From: Pontibacter deserti
GTDB lineage: Bacteria; Bacteroidota; Bacteroidia; Cytophagales; Hymenobacteraceae
NCBI RefSeq assembly: GCF_023630255.1
Contig: NZ_JALPRS010000003.1
Span: 372,001-436,000 of the forward strand
Direction of reading: 5' to 3'
DNA length: 64,000 nucleotides
How positions within the stretch are numbered: the first letter of the stretch is position 1; each line of letters begins with the position of its first letter. Below are positions 26,432 to 34,483 of the stretch, piece by piece. The notes under the pieces are model-generated. The model searched no databases and was not told the origin of the DNA. It saw only the letters and a list, made by a program, of their open reading frames with translations. Both the position numbers and the translations under genes were made by a program.

Positions 26432-26740
26432 TTACGCCCGTCGTGCCAGTTGCATACAGCGGCTAAGTATAGCCTCAAATTCCGCAGGGTCATAAGCAGC
26501 ATAGGTATCTGTCATTAAGCCTAAATCATTTGTATGGGTTCTGAAGCCAAAGATTTCGCACTGCCCGGAAGTGTTTTGGGCCTTAACGCGGTGCCGCTCC
26601 AGTAAGGTAAGCTGCTCAGGTAAGAAAGGAGTGGAGAGTTCGGAGCAAAATATCTGGTGTTGCTGTATGCTGAAGGTGTTTACAAAACCACGGGCACGCA
26701 TATCTATAATAGCATCTGTAAGCGTCTGGTAGGTAGGCAT
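26432..26740 (-). CDS. Conserved small protein of unknown function
   Basis: This 102-residue soluble protein starts MPTYQTLTDAI and contains two Cys. It resembles a family of ~100-residue Bacteroidota proteins that I remember being labelled, probably wrongly, as phosphoribosylpyrophosphate synthetase (pattern: Y.TL..AI..L..RG). No PRPP-synthase motif is visible, so I do not accept that function. It is transcribed on the minus strand upstream of rocD, 119 bases away. Confidence 0.6.
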   Translation of the reverse strand: MPTYQTLTDAIIDMRARGFVNTFSIQQHQIFCSELSTPFLPEQLTLLERHRVKAQNTSGQCEIFGFRTHTNDLGLMTDTYAAYDPAEFEAILSRCMQLARRA

Positions 26741-26904
26741 AGGCAGGTATTTTAATTAAAAGAATAAACCCTAAGCTATGGGGCAACAGCCGAAGCGCAT
26801 AGAAGAATAACGCCTTTGGCAGGTAAAGCAGTGTTGCTATTGTGTAATTTTGGCTAACGTATCTTATTTCAGGATATTTGTAGCTGATATACAGGTAGAA
26901 GAAG

Positions 26905-27072
26905 ATGCAACCGCTAATAGAAGGAGAAGATTATTATTTAAATGAGCAGGGACTAATGGTATTTACAGCTAAGTACCACCTGAAACGCGGCTACTGTTGT
27001 GAGAGCGGGTGCCGGCACTGCCCATATGGTTTCCGGAAGAAGCAGCGAGAAGCAAATCAGAGCAAGGATTAA
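26905..27072 (+). CDS. DUF5522-type small Cys-rich protein
   Basis: ATG to TAA gives 55 residues. The centre reads GYCCESGCRHCPYGF (about 29-43), with Cys31, Cys32, Cys36 and Cys39. This CxSGCRHCPYGF pattern defines the DUF5522 family and suggests a metal or zinc-knuckle site. The C-terminus is basic. It ends ten bases before the arginase-family start, so the two are probably co-transcribed. The upstream extension of the arginase ORF overlaps this gene in another frame, and the conserved Cys motif shows which reading is real here. Confidence 0.8.
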   Translation: MQPLIEGEDYYLNEQGLMVFTAKYHLKRGYCCESGCRHCPYGFRKKQREANQSKD

Positions 27073-27082
27073 CTATAAAACT

Positions 27083-27973
27083 ATGATACAGCTTATTGGC
27101 ATACCTTCTTTTGCTGGTGCCCTTTACCCCGGAACCGATGAAACACCGGCTGCGCTGCGCAAACAAGGTATACAGGCTTTGCTGGAACAAAATGGCTTGC
27201 CTGTTTCTAATTGGGGCGATGTAGTGTTGCCATCTTACCTACCGCGCCATGACATAGCGCCCGTGCGTAACTGGCCTGCTCCGCATATGGTATGGGAAGC
27301 TATAATTAAACAGGGGAGTAGTTGGTTTGCGCCTGAAAAGTTTAACCTGCTATTGGGTGGTGATTGCAGTATAATAGTGGGTGTAGCAGATTACCTGGCT
27401 AAACTGTATGGAGAAAAGCTATACTTGTTGATTATAGATGCGCATGTAGATGTAGTTAAACCTGAACCTGAATTATGTGTAGGCGCAGCAGCCATGGGCT
27501 TATGGTTTTTAACTAACGAGAACCTGTTGTGGCAAAAGCCTGTAAGTGTAGATGCCGGGCAGATAAAAGTACTAGGTTGCCAGAATCCGCCTGCTGAAAC
27601 ATATGGCATCACAACTATAACCCTGCAGCAACTGCGCCAAAATATAAAAAATGTTTCTGAAGCTATACTTGCCAGCATCCCAGAGGATGGTAGGGTTCTT
27701 ATCCATTTTGATGTGGATGTTATTGGTAAAGCAGAAATGCCCGCTGCCTATGCACCCAGCGAAACAGGTTTAACTATAGCTGAGGCTCATGAATTATTAA
27801 CTTATCTTGTTGCAGATCCCCGAACTATAGGCATGGAAGTGACTGAATTTTCCGCATTAAAAGATACCGATGGTAGCAACGCTCGGAGCTTAGTCAGGCT
27901 ACTTGCAGATACACTAAGCAAAGGCTTAAGTACGCGAAAATTGCAACCAGAACAAGAAGCTATACTTAAGTAG
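27083..27973 (+). CDS. Arginase/agmatinase (ureohydrolase) family protein with altered metal ligand
   Basis: I place the start at 27083 (MIQLIGIPSF), not at 26999, because the longer frame overlaps the DUF5522 gene. This 296-residue ureohydrolase-fold protein keeps the ligands D119, H121 and D123 (DAHVDV) and D210, D212 (HFDVDV). However, the first motif reads GGDCS with C95 in place of the usual His. The third motif lacks the usual LDP (VIGK instead). Possible activities are arginase, another guanidino- or formimino-hydrolase, or a non-catalytic relative. rocD across the gap supports arginine catabolism but does not prove it. Confidence 0.82.
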   Translation: MIQLIGIPSFAGALYPGTDETPAALRKQGIQALLEQNGLPVSNWGDVVLPSYLPRHDIAPVRNWPAPHMVWEAIIKQGSSWFAPEKFNLLLGGDCSIIVGVADYLAKLYGEKLYLLIIDAHVDVVKPEPELCVGAAAMGLWFLTNENLLWQKPVSVDAGQIKVLGCQNPPAETYGITTITLQQLRQNIKNVSEAILASIPEDGRVLIHFDVDVIGKAEMPAAYAPSETGLTIAEAHELLTYLVADPRTIGMEVTEFSALKDTDGSNARSLVRLLADTLSKGLSTRKLQPEQEAILK

Positions 27974-28050
27974 TAGTGCTGACAGATTGATAAATTAATG
28001 TGGCTTAATGGCGGAGTAAGGGCAATTGTATAAAAATATTCGCTATGTTT

Positions 28051-28081
28051 TTGAAATTGTGTATCATTTTACTGATATTTG
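28051..28081 (+). promoter_or_regulatory. Promoter of rpmB
   Basis: TTG (28051-28053), 20 bases, then GATATTTG (28074-28081) gives one mismatch to TAnnTTTG with ideal spacing, 35 bases before the ATG. The spacing equals that of the rpmG and iron-operon promoters in this window. Confidence 0.6.
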
Positions 28082-28116
28082 CACCCCTATTGAAATAATT
28101 TAGAAGATAATACAAG

Positions 28117-28356
28117 ATGGCACGAGTTTGCGACCTAACCGGTAAAAGACCTCAAGTAGGAAATAACGTATCACACGCTAACAATAAAACGAAGCGTAGA
28201 TTCTATCCAAACCTTCAGAAGAAGCGTTTTTACATCCCTGAAGAAGATGCTTGGATTACACTTAAAGTTTCTACTTCAGCTTTAAGAACGATCAACAAGA
28301 ATGGTATCACTGCTGTTCTTAAGAAAGCAGTAGAGCAAGGCTATATCCTGTACTAA
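28117..28356 (+). CDS. rpmB: 50S ribosomal protein L28
   Basis: This 79-residue basic protein is of normal length for the Bacteroidota type and starts [12 protein letters not shown], the standard L28 opening. It contains the conserved [16 protein letters not shown] block. Only one Cys is present near the start, so it lacks the zinc ribbon of some L28 proteins. Its stop codon shares a base with the start of the following peptidase gene (TAATG). Confidence 0.97.
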   Translation: MARVCDLTGKRPQVGNNVSHANNKTKRRFYPNLQKKRFYIPEEDAWITLKVSTSALRTINKNGITAVLKKAVEQGYILY

Positions 28357-29765
28357 TGGCCGCCATCCGGCTATGCGTGCTGCTTGTTTGGGCAACTATA
28401 ACAGCTGCCACGGCACAGTCGCGTGTATCCCCGGACAAGCCATCTGATACTTTAGATAAAGAATTTCACCGGCAACGGAGAGAGCAGCTGCGTAAGCAAC
28501 TACCTGCTCGCTCCGTTGCTGTTTTTTTTGCCGCCCCTGTTCGTAACCGTTCCAACGATGTAGATCACTACTATCATCAGGATCCGGATTTTTATTACCT
28601 GACCGGCTATACCGAGCCAAATGCAGTACTTATAGTTTATGCCGAGCCGCAAACTATAAATGGCAAGCAGGTAAAGGAATTGCTGTTTGTGCAGCCCAAT
28701 AATGCACAAGCCGAGTTATGGAATGGCAAACGCCTGGGCGTAGAAGGATCTGCTGCTACATTAGGTATAACTACTCAACCTAACACAGCTTTTAAATCTT
28801 ATTTAGATAAAGCAGACCTGCAACAGGTATACATTAAACCTTTGCCTACCGATGTGCGCGACGACGAACGCGATAATGCCGACCTTTATAGTTTAGTAGA
28901 GCAGTTCAGGGCAAAGAATGTAAAGGCTGATGAAAAGGCGCTGGAAATTGTAATGGGGCAGATGCGTGAGGAGAAAACTCCGGAAGAGATTAATCTTTTG
29001 CGTAAAGCTGTCACCATCTCGGCTCTTGGCCAGATAGAAGTGATGAAGGCAATGCAGCCCAATATGTCGGAGCTGGAAGTGCAAGGTTTACACGAGTTTG
29101 TGCATAATAAGTATGGCGCACATCATGTCGGTTATCCGTCTATAGTTGGTGCCGGTAACAATGGTTGTGTACTGCATTATATTGAGAGCGGCAAACCAAG
29201 TATAAGTAACAACGAACTGGTGCTGATGGATGTGGGAGCCGAATACAAAGGCTACACCGCCGATGTTACCCGCACAATACCTGCCAATGGTAAATTCTCT
29301 CCTGAACAAAAAGCTATTTACGAACTGGTTTTAAAAGCGCAAGACGCTGGTATTGAACAGTGTAAAGTTGGCAATGATTTCTCGGCGCCCGGCCAGGCAG
29401 CACAGGAAGTTATTGCAGAAGGGCTCGTGAAATTAGGTATTATTAAAAATAAATCTGAAGCGCGCCGTTACTTCCCGCATGGTACCTCTCATTACATTGG
29501 CCTCGATGTGCACGATGCCGGTACTTACGGGCCGTTTAAAGCCAATTCGGTTATTACCGTAGAGCCGGGTATTTACATACCTGATGGCAGCCCTTGCGAT
29601 AAAAAGTGGTGGGGGATAGGTATACGCATCGAAGACGATATTCTGATCACGGATAAAGGCTGGGAAAACCTGTCTAAACTTGCCCCCCGCACCGTAGCTG
29701 ATATTGAAAAAGCCATGGCGCAACCAAGTGCGCTGGATGACTTCAAACTTCCGGAGATCAAGTAG
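28356..29765 (+). CDS. Exported M24 Xaa-Pro aminopeptidase (aminopeptidase P type)
   Basis: This 469-residue protein has a short signal peptide (about 1-20, ending TAAT/AQ), so it is periplasmic. An aminopeptidase P N-terminal domain (about 35-180) precedes the M24 pita-bread catalytic domain. That domain carries the two-metal ligands in order: Asp in LMDVGAEYKG, Asp in TADVTRT, His in HGTSHYIGLDVHD, Glu in VEPGIYIP and Glu in IRIEDD. It releases N-terminal residues preceding Pro. The start overlaps the rpmB stop by one base, which is an odd place for a peptidase: in most Bacteroidota rpmG follows rpmB directly. Confidence 0.92.
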   Translation: MAAIRLCVLLVWATITAATAQSRVSPDKPSDTLDKEFHRQRREQLRKQLPARSVAVFFAAPVRNRSNDVDHYYHQDPDFYYLTGYTEPNAVLIVYAEPQTINGKQVKELLFVQPNNAQAELWNGKRLGVEGSAATLGITTQPNTAFKSYLDKADLQQVYIKPLPTDVRDDERDNADLYSLVEQFRAKNVKADEKALEIVMGQMREEKTPEEINLLRKAVTISALGQIEVMKAMQPNMSELEVQGLHEFVHNKYGAHHVGYPSIVGAGNNGCVLHYIESGKPSISNNELVLMDVGAEYKGYTADVTRTIPANGKFSPEQKAIYELVLKAQDAGIEQCKVGNDFSAPGQAAQEVIAEGLVKLGIIKNKSEARRYFPHGTSHYIGLDVHDAGTYGPFKANSVITVEPGIYIPDGSPCDKKWWGIGIRIEDDILITDKGWENLSKLAPRTVADIEKAMAQPSALDDFKLPEIK

Positions 29766-29785
29766 AAAATAACCTACAGCCAAAG

Positions 29786-30346
29786 ATGGGATACATAATC
29801 GCTTACTTTGTTCTGTTTGCTACTATTTTCTTTTTCGCTTATAGATGGGAATGGAAGAATAACAGAGAAGGTGTAAAAAGTGCATTCCGACTCATTTTAT
29901 TCCTTATGGGGCTCATCGCTCTAAATTATGCTTTTGCCTTATTTCAAAACCTGACACTTGATCCAGCCAAGTATAGCCATCCGTTTAATGCCAAACGGCA
30001 AGCTGTTGGATTGATGGAGTTACCTAAGTCCTGGAAACCAGAAAAGGAAGTGTTTGGAAGTTGGACCGAATATTTAAATACTTTAGGTACAACCTACAGG
30101 CAATCATTTATTCCAGCAGATACAATTTCAATCCAGCAAATACATCACGCTAAGTCTGTGGAAGTGATAGATGGCGAAATCGTTACTGAAACAGACTGGT
30201 TCAAAAGCAATGCGAGAAGCATGTACTTGATTTATAATTTCAAAGAAGAGAATCATAGTGCTTACTATACCAGCGGCAATAAAGCAAGAGATTTAAGTCG
30301 GCAAGAAGCTGTTGATACCCTTAAAGTATGGGGCGTGATAAGGTGA
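29786..30346 (+). CDS. Hypothetical two-span membrane protein
   Basis: This 186-residue protein has two hydrophobic helices near the N-terminus (about 3-19 and 34-51), then a soluble domain with no recognised motif. It begins 20 bases after the aminopeptidase stop and belongs to the same transcript. The base composition is somewhat more AT-rich than the aminopeptidase. The function is unknown. Together with the peptidase it separates rpmB from rpmG. Confidence 0.7.
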   Translation: MGYIIAYFVLFATIFFFAYRWEWKNNREGVKSAFRLILFLMGLIALNYAFALFQNLTLDPAKYSHPFNAKRQAVGLMELPKSWKPEKEVFGSWTEYLNTLGTTYRQSFIPADTISIQQIHHAKSVEVIDGEIVTETDWFKSNARSMYLIYNFKEENHSAYYTSGNKARDLSRQEAVDTLKVWGVIR

Positions 30347-30445
30347 AAGAATGAGTTTGAAAGCTCTTTTGGAGTGATTTCAGGATTGAAATAATCTTGT
30401 TTGTCTTACCCAAAGCTGAACTTTGCAATAAAATTTATAGTTTGT

Positions 30446-30476
30446 TTGTAGTTAAGAATTTAAGATTCTATATTTG
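30446..30476 (+). promoter_or_regulatory. Promoter of rpmG
   Basis: TTG (30446-30448), 20 bases, then TATATTTG (30469-30476) is a full match to the Bacteroidetes promoter, 28 bases before the ATG. It shows that rpmG onward can be transcribed independently of rpmB. Confidence 0.75.
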
Positions 30477-30504
30477 CAGTCCCAAATAAAAAATTACAAG
30501 AGAG

Positions 30505-30693
30505 ATGGCTAAAAAAGCAAAAGGTAATAGAATCCAGGTTATTATGGAGTGCACAGAGCATAAAAATTCTGGCATGCCTGGAACTTCAAGGTACATCACT
30601 ACCAAAAACAGAAAGAATACTGCTGAGCGTTTAGAGCTTAAGAAGTATAACCCGGTGTTGAAAAAAGTAACTGTACATAAAGAAATTAAATAA
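30505..30693 (+). CDS. rpmG: 50S ribosomal protein L33
   Basis: This 62-residue basic protein starts [20 protein letters not shown], a typical Bacteroidota L33. Only Cys16 is present, so it is the zinc-independent (C-minus) type rather than the four-Cys zinc form. DUF4295 follows two bases after its stop. Confidence 0.97.
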   Translation: MAKKAKGNRIQVIMECTEHKNSGMPGTSRYITTKNRKNTAERLELKKYNPVLKKVTVHKEIK

Positions 30694-30695
30694 CC

Positions 30696-30848
30696 ATGGC
30701 TAAGAAGGTAGTTGCAACCCTAAAGACCGCCACAGGTAAAGACTGGGCAAAAGTGATCAAAGCCGTTAAGTCGCCAAAAACTGGTGCTTATAGCTTTAAA
30801 GAAGAAATGGTTCCTGTTGACAAAGTGCAGGAAGTTCTTGCAAAGTAA
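30696..30848 (+). CDS. DUF4295 small basic protein
   Basis: ATG to TAA gives 50 residues (MAKKVVATLKTATGK..., ending VQEVLAK). It is the Bacteroidota-specific DUF4295 protein that regularly sits between rpmG and ftsY, and a ribosome-associated role is suspected from that linkage. It is highly basic, and the start is two bases after the rpmG stop. Confidence 0.9.
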   Translation: MAKKVVATLKTATGKDWAKVIKAVKSPKTGAYSFKEEMVPVDKVQEVLAK

Positions 30849-30885
30849 TACAAGCCTACTCTACTATTATAGATAGATAACACGA

Positions 30886-30911
30886 AGAAGTCCCTGCATT
30901 GGGACTTTTTT
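30886..30911 (+). terminator. Terminator after DUF4295
   Basis: Arms AAGTCCC (30888-30894) and GGGACTT (30901-30907) are followed by a T-run. The hairpin separates the ribosomal-protein genes from ftsY. Confidence 0.75.
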
Positions 30912-30958
30912 AGTATATTACCGTTTCACCGCTAAAGCTTACCCAACAACAACGCAGC

Positions 30959-31921
30959 ATGGGAATTTTTGACTTTTTCAGCAAAGAGAAAAAACAGGAA
31001 TCGCTGGACAAAGGGCTGGAGAAAACCAAAGACAGCTTTTTTGGACAACTGAGCAAAGCCGTTATCGGTAAATCTACAGTTGATGTAGAAGTACTGGACG
31101 AGCTGGAAGAAATCCTGGTGCATGCCGATGTGGGCGTTGAAACCACTGTAAAGATCATCGACCGCATTGAGAAACGTGTAGCCCGCGATAAATATGTAAA
31201 TACATCGGAGCTGGACCGTATTCTGCGCGAAGAAATTGCTGCCCTGCTGGAAGAAAACAAAGCCGGCGACGGAGCAAACTTTGATCTGCCGGCAGGTATA
31301 AAACCATATGTAATTATGGTAGTAGGTGTGAACGGTGTAGGTAAAACTACAACGATTGGCAAGCTAGCTGCACAATTCCATAAAGCCGGTAAAAAAGTAG
31401 TGCTGGGCGCTGCCGATACCTTCCGTGCCGCTGCCGTTGATCAGTTGATCATCTGGGGCGAGCGTGTGGGCGTACCTGTTATATCGCATGGTATGAACAC
31501 TGACCCTGCTTCTGTGGCTTACGATGCTGTGAAGAAGGGAGTGGAAATTGGTGCTGATGTAGTGATCATAGACACCGCTGGCCGACTGCACAATAAGGTT
31601 GGCTTGATGAACGAGCTTTCGAAGATCAAGCGTGTGATGCAGAAAATAACAGAAGATACCCCGCACGAAGTGTTGCTGGTATTGGATGGCAGCACAGGGC
31701 AAAATGCATTACTGCAGGCTCGCGAGTTTACCAAAGCCACAGACGTTACAGCACTTGCCATTACAAAGTTAGATGGCACGGCAAAAGGCGGCGTAGTGAT
31801 CGGTATTTCGGATGAGTTTAAGATCCCAGTCAAGTATATTGGCGTGGGTGAGAAAATTGAAGACCTGCAATTGTTTGATAAGCAGCAGTTTGTGGAGTCG
31901 TTCTTCTCGCGTAAGAAGTAA
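30959..31921 (+). CDS. ftsY: Signal recognition particle receptor FtsY
   Basis: This 320-residue SRP-family GTPase docks ribosome-SRP complexes at the inner membrane. The N-terminal helical N domain (about 15-100) lacks the long acidic A domain of E. coli FtsY, as is usual here. In the G domain the P-loop is GVNGVGKT (123-130), followed by DTAGR (about 207) and TKLDGTAKGG (about 276). A lipoprotein gene begins seven bases after the stop, and rimO follows it. Confidence 0.97.
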   Translation: MGIFDFFSKEKKQESLDKGLEKTKDSFFGQLSKAVIGKSTVDVEVLDELEEILVHADVGVETTVKIIDRIEKRVARDKYVNTSELDRILREEIAALLEENKAGDGANFDLPAGIKPYVIMVVGVNGVGKTTTIGKLAAQFHKAGKKVVLGAADTFRAAAVDQLIIWGERVGVPVISHGMNTDPASVAYDAVKKGVEIGADVVIIDTAGRLHNKVGLMNELSKIKRVMQKITEDTPHEVLLVLDGSTGQNALLQAREFTKATDVTALAITKLDGTAKGGVVIGISDEFKIPVKYIGVGEKIEDLQLFDKQQFVESFFSRKK

Positions 31922-31928
31922 GTATAGT

Positions 31929-32441
31929 ATGAAGAGTTTTCTGTTTTCGGCGCTGCTATTGCTGGCAGCCTGTTGCGGTAGCAAGCAGGGCAAGGCAACT
32001 ACAGGCTCAGAAACAGAAACTATAACTTTAGCTACGCAGGTGCAGCAAAGCCAGGCAGCTATAAAGCAAGGTATAACTAGCCGCGTTTTATGGGAATCCG
32101 GCAACCAGATGCCTTCGCCTGATGCACCGCCAACCGAAAGCAAACGTGGTGTGCAACGTACGGTTTATGTCTACGAGCTCACCAATGCAAACCAGGTTAC
32201 CACACAAAACGGTGTATTTCACACCAACATTCAAACTAATTTAGTAGCTCAGGTTGTTACAGATGCTAACGGATTCTTTTCTGTTAGCCTGAAGCCCGGC
32301 AAGTATAGCCTTTTCACGAAAGAAGAGAAGGGCTTATACGCCAACCTTTTTGACGGTGAGAATAACATTTTCCCGGTTGAAGTGAAGGAAGGGCAGGTTA
32401 CAACTATAGAGTTTCTGATAAATTATCAAGCAAGTTATTAA
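31929..32441 (+). CDS. Lipoprotein with carboxypeptidase-regulatory-like domain
   Basis: I start at 31929 rather than 31812, because the longer frame would overlap ftsY by over 100 bases while MKSFLFSALLLLAACC is a proper lipoprotein leader (Cys15 or Cys16). The 170-residue protein has a beta-sandwich-like C-terminal half (VTDANGFFSVSLKPGKYSLF, about 117-136) like CarboxypepD_reg or transthyretin-type modules. The function is unknown. It sits in the ftsY-rimO operon, seven bases after ftsY and three before rimO. Confidence 0.78.
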   Translation: MKSFLFSALLLLAACCGSKQGKATTGSETETITLATQVQQSQAAIKQGITSRVLWESGNQMPSPDAPPTESKRGVQRTVYVYELTNANQVTTQNGVFHTNIQTNLVAQVVTDANGFFSVSLKPGKYSLFTKEEKGLYANLFDGENNIFPVEVKEGQVTTIEFLINYQASY

Positions 32442-32444
32442 TAC

Positions 32445-33758
32445 GTGAAAGTAAGAAGCTTAAAGAAGGATAAGGTAAACGTGATCACCTTGGGTTGTTC
32501 TAAAAACCTGGTAGATTCGGAAGTGTTGATGGGGCAGCTGCGTGCCAATGAGTTTGATGTGGCGCACGAGTCTGACAAAGATGATTCGAACATCATTATC
32601 GTTAACACCTGCGGCTTTATAGACAATGCCAAGCAGGAATCTATAGATACTATTCTGCGCTACGCCGATGCCAAAGAAGCCGGCCAGATAGACAAACTAT
32701 ACGTTACAGGTTGCCTTTCGCAGCGCTATAAAGACTCGTTGGAAGCCGAAATTCCGCAGGTAGATGCCTACTTTGGAACACTGGAATTGCCGCGATTGCT
32801 TAAGACACTGGAAGCAGACTATAAGCACGAGCTGATTGGTGAACGTTTACTGACTACGCCATCACATTACGCATACTTTAAGATTGCTGAAGGCTGTAAC
32901 CGTCCTTGCTCTTTCTGTGCGATACCACTAATGCGTGGCAAGCACGTGGACCGCCCGATTGAAGACCTAGTGAAGGAAGCAAAGCGCCTGGCAGGTATGG
33001 GTACAAAAGAACTTATACTTATCGCCCAGGACCTGACTTATTACGGTTTGCAGCAATACGGTGAGCGTAAGCTGGCTGACCTGCTAAGAAATCTTTCGGA
33101 TGTGGAAGGTATCGAATGGATCAGGATGCAGTATGCCTACCCGTCGCAGTTCCCGATGGAAGTGTTTGATGTGATGGCGGAGCGCGACAATATCTGCAAA
33201 TATCTGGATATGCCGTTGCAGCACATCTCGGATAACATGCTGAAGACGATGCGCCGCGGTATCAGCAAGCGCAGAACGATAGAACTGGTAGATTCTATCC
33301 GTCAGCGCGTGCCGGACATTGCTTTAAGAACAACGCTTATCGCAGGTCACCCAGGCGAAACAGACCAGGATTTCCAGGAACTGTATGACTGGGTAGAAGA
33401 AACCCGTTTCGACAGACTGGGCATTTTTGCTTACTCACACGAAGACAACACGCACTCTTATACTTTAGAAGACAATGTGCCGGACGAAGTGAAGCAGGAG
33501 CGTGCAGACGCTATCATGGAACTACAACAAGGCATTTCTGTAGAGCTGAACGAGGAGAAAGTAGGCAAAACTTATAAAGTGCTGTTTGATAGAAAAGAAA
33601 GCGGTTATTTTGTAGGCCGTACACAATACGACTCTCCGGAAGTAGACAACGAAGTACTGGTACCAGCAGATAGCAACTATGTAAGACTTGGTGACTTCGC
33701 AAATGTGAAGATCACAGATTCTTCGGACTTTGACCTTTACGGCGAAGTGGTTAGTTAG
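32445..33758 (+). CDS. rimO: Ribosomal protein S12 methylthiotransferase RimO
   Basis: This 437-residue radical-SAM enzyme methylthiolates the conserved Asp of ribosomal protein S12. The N-terminal UPF0004 domain has LGCSKNLVDSE with its cluster Cys. The radical-SAM motif is CNRPCSFC (about 147-154), with MRGKHVDRP downstream. A C-terminal TRAM domain (about 370-437) follows. The start codon is GTG (32445), three bases after the preceding stop. Lack of the MiaB-type motif details and the SPT-like TRAM favour RimO over MiaB. Confidence 0.94.
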   Translation: MKVRSLKKDKVNVITLGCSKNLVDSEVLMGQLRANEFDVAHESDKDDSNIIIVNTCGFIDNAKQESIDTILRYADAKEAGQIDKLYVTGCLSQRYKDSLEAEIPQVDAYFGTLELPRLLKTLEADYKHELIGERLLTTPSHYAYFKIAEGCNRPCSFCAIPLMRGKHVDRPIEDLVKEAKRLAGMGTKELILIAQDLTYYGLQQYGERKLADLLRNLSDVEGIEWIRMQYAYPSQFPMEVFDVMAERDNICKYLDMPLQHISDNMLKTMRRGISKRRTIELVDSIRQRVPDIALRTTLIAGHPGETDQDFQELYDWVEETRFDRLGIFAYSHEDNTHSYTLEDNVPDEVKQERADAIMELQQGISVELNEEKVGKTYKVLFDRKESGYFVGRTQYDSPEVDNEVLVPADSNYVRLGDFANVKITDSSDFDLYGEVVS

Positions 33759-33794
33759 ATATTAGATTTAAGATATTAGAATTTAGACTAACAA

Positions 33795-33829
33795 ATTCGG
33801 CCCGGTAGAAATTCTACCGGGCCGAATTG
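33795..33829. terminator. Long palindromic terminator between rimO and PH-domain gene
   Basis: Seventeen-base perfect arms (33795-33811 and 33813-33829) flank a single central base. The core is GGCCCGGTAGAA and its complement. The hairpin lies between two convergent genes and would stop transcription both ways. Confidence 0.8.
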
Positions 33830-33876
33830 CTTTTATGAATATCCAATTTTACGGAATTGAGTCTAACATCTAATGT

Positions 33877-34257
33877 CTACTTCAAGACATACTTGCTCAG
33901 TACCTTGTAGGCTTCGTTTATATTATCTCCTTTCCGGAAATCCTGCTTTATAGTTGGCGTAGACTCGCCAGTCAGCCAGATCTTAAGCTCCGCGTCAAAA
34001 TCCATCATGCCAGCTGTTTCTTTCGAAAACATTTTAATGCTGCTGTACGGAATGGATTGATAATCTACTTTAGAGCCGGTTAAGCCTTGCTTGTTCACAA
34101 CAATAAGGCGCTTGTTAGTAAATACCAGCATGTCGCGGATAAGTTTGTAGGCTTTTTCAATCTGTTCATTGTCCAGCAAAATAGGCTGAAACTCGGCACT
34201 TAATTTTTCGATTGATACTTCGGATGCATGACCCATCAGGCCGCTAAGTAAACCCAT
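33877..34257 (-). CDS. Bacterial PH-domain protein
   Basis: This 126-residue soluble protein has a domain (about 15-125) of the bacterial pleckstrin-homology type (bPH_1), recognised by FTNKRLIVVNKQG, the SIPYSSIKMFSKET loop and DFDAELKIWL. Similar small proteins are common in bacteria; many form rings in crystals and have no known function. It is monocistronic on the minus strand, with a 225-base gap upstream to bshC. Confidence 0.82.
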   Translation of the reverse strand: MGLLSGLMGHASEVSIEKLSAEFQPILLDNEQIEKAYKLIRDMLVFTNKRLIVVNKQGLTGSKVDYQSIPYSSIKMFSKETAGMMDFDAELKIWLTGESTPTIKQDFRKGDNINEAYKVLSKYVLK

Positions 34258-34483
34258 AGTTTTATAGTTTATAGTTTGGTGTACAGAAAGATAAGAGTTA
34301 TACTTTATACTTGAAAGAGCCAGATTTGAAACTACGTTTACACCATCTGATTTGCTTTCTGTCGTATCATCTGTAAATCAAAAAATAAAAACCGTACTTT
34401 GTAGCGTGGCTGGCAAAGTATAAACAGCCAAAACCCAAACCCGATTAAGCTGTTATAGTTGCTATAAAAATACGTCGCCGCCG

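Noticed and set aside
26432-26740. Annotation as phosphoribosylpyrophosphate synthetase
   Set aside because: At 102 residues it is a third of the enzyme's length and lacks any PRPP-binding motif.
26999-27082. 28-residue N-terminal extension of the arginase-family protein
   Set aside because: It overlaps the DUF5522 gene, which is identified by its Cys motif. The family starts at the MIQLIG segment.
31812-31928. 39-residue extension of the lipoprotein downstream of ftsY
   Set aside because: It lies entirely inside ftsY in another frame, and the internal Met starts a proper lipoprotein signal.
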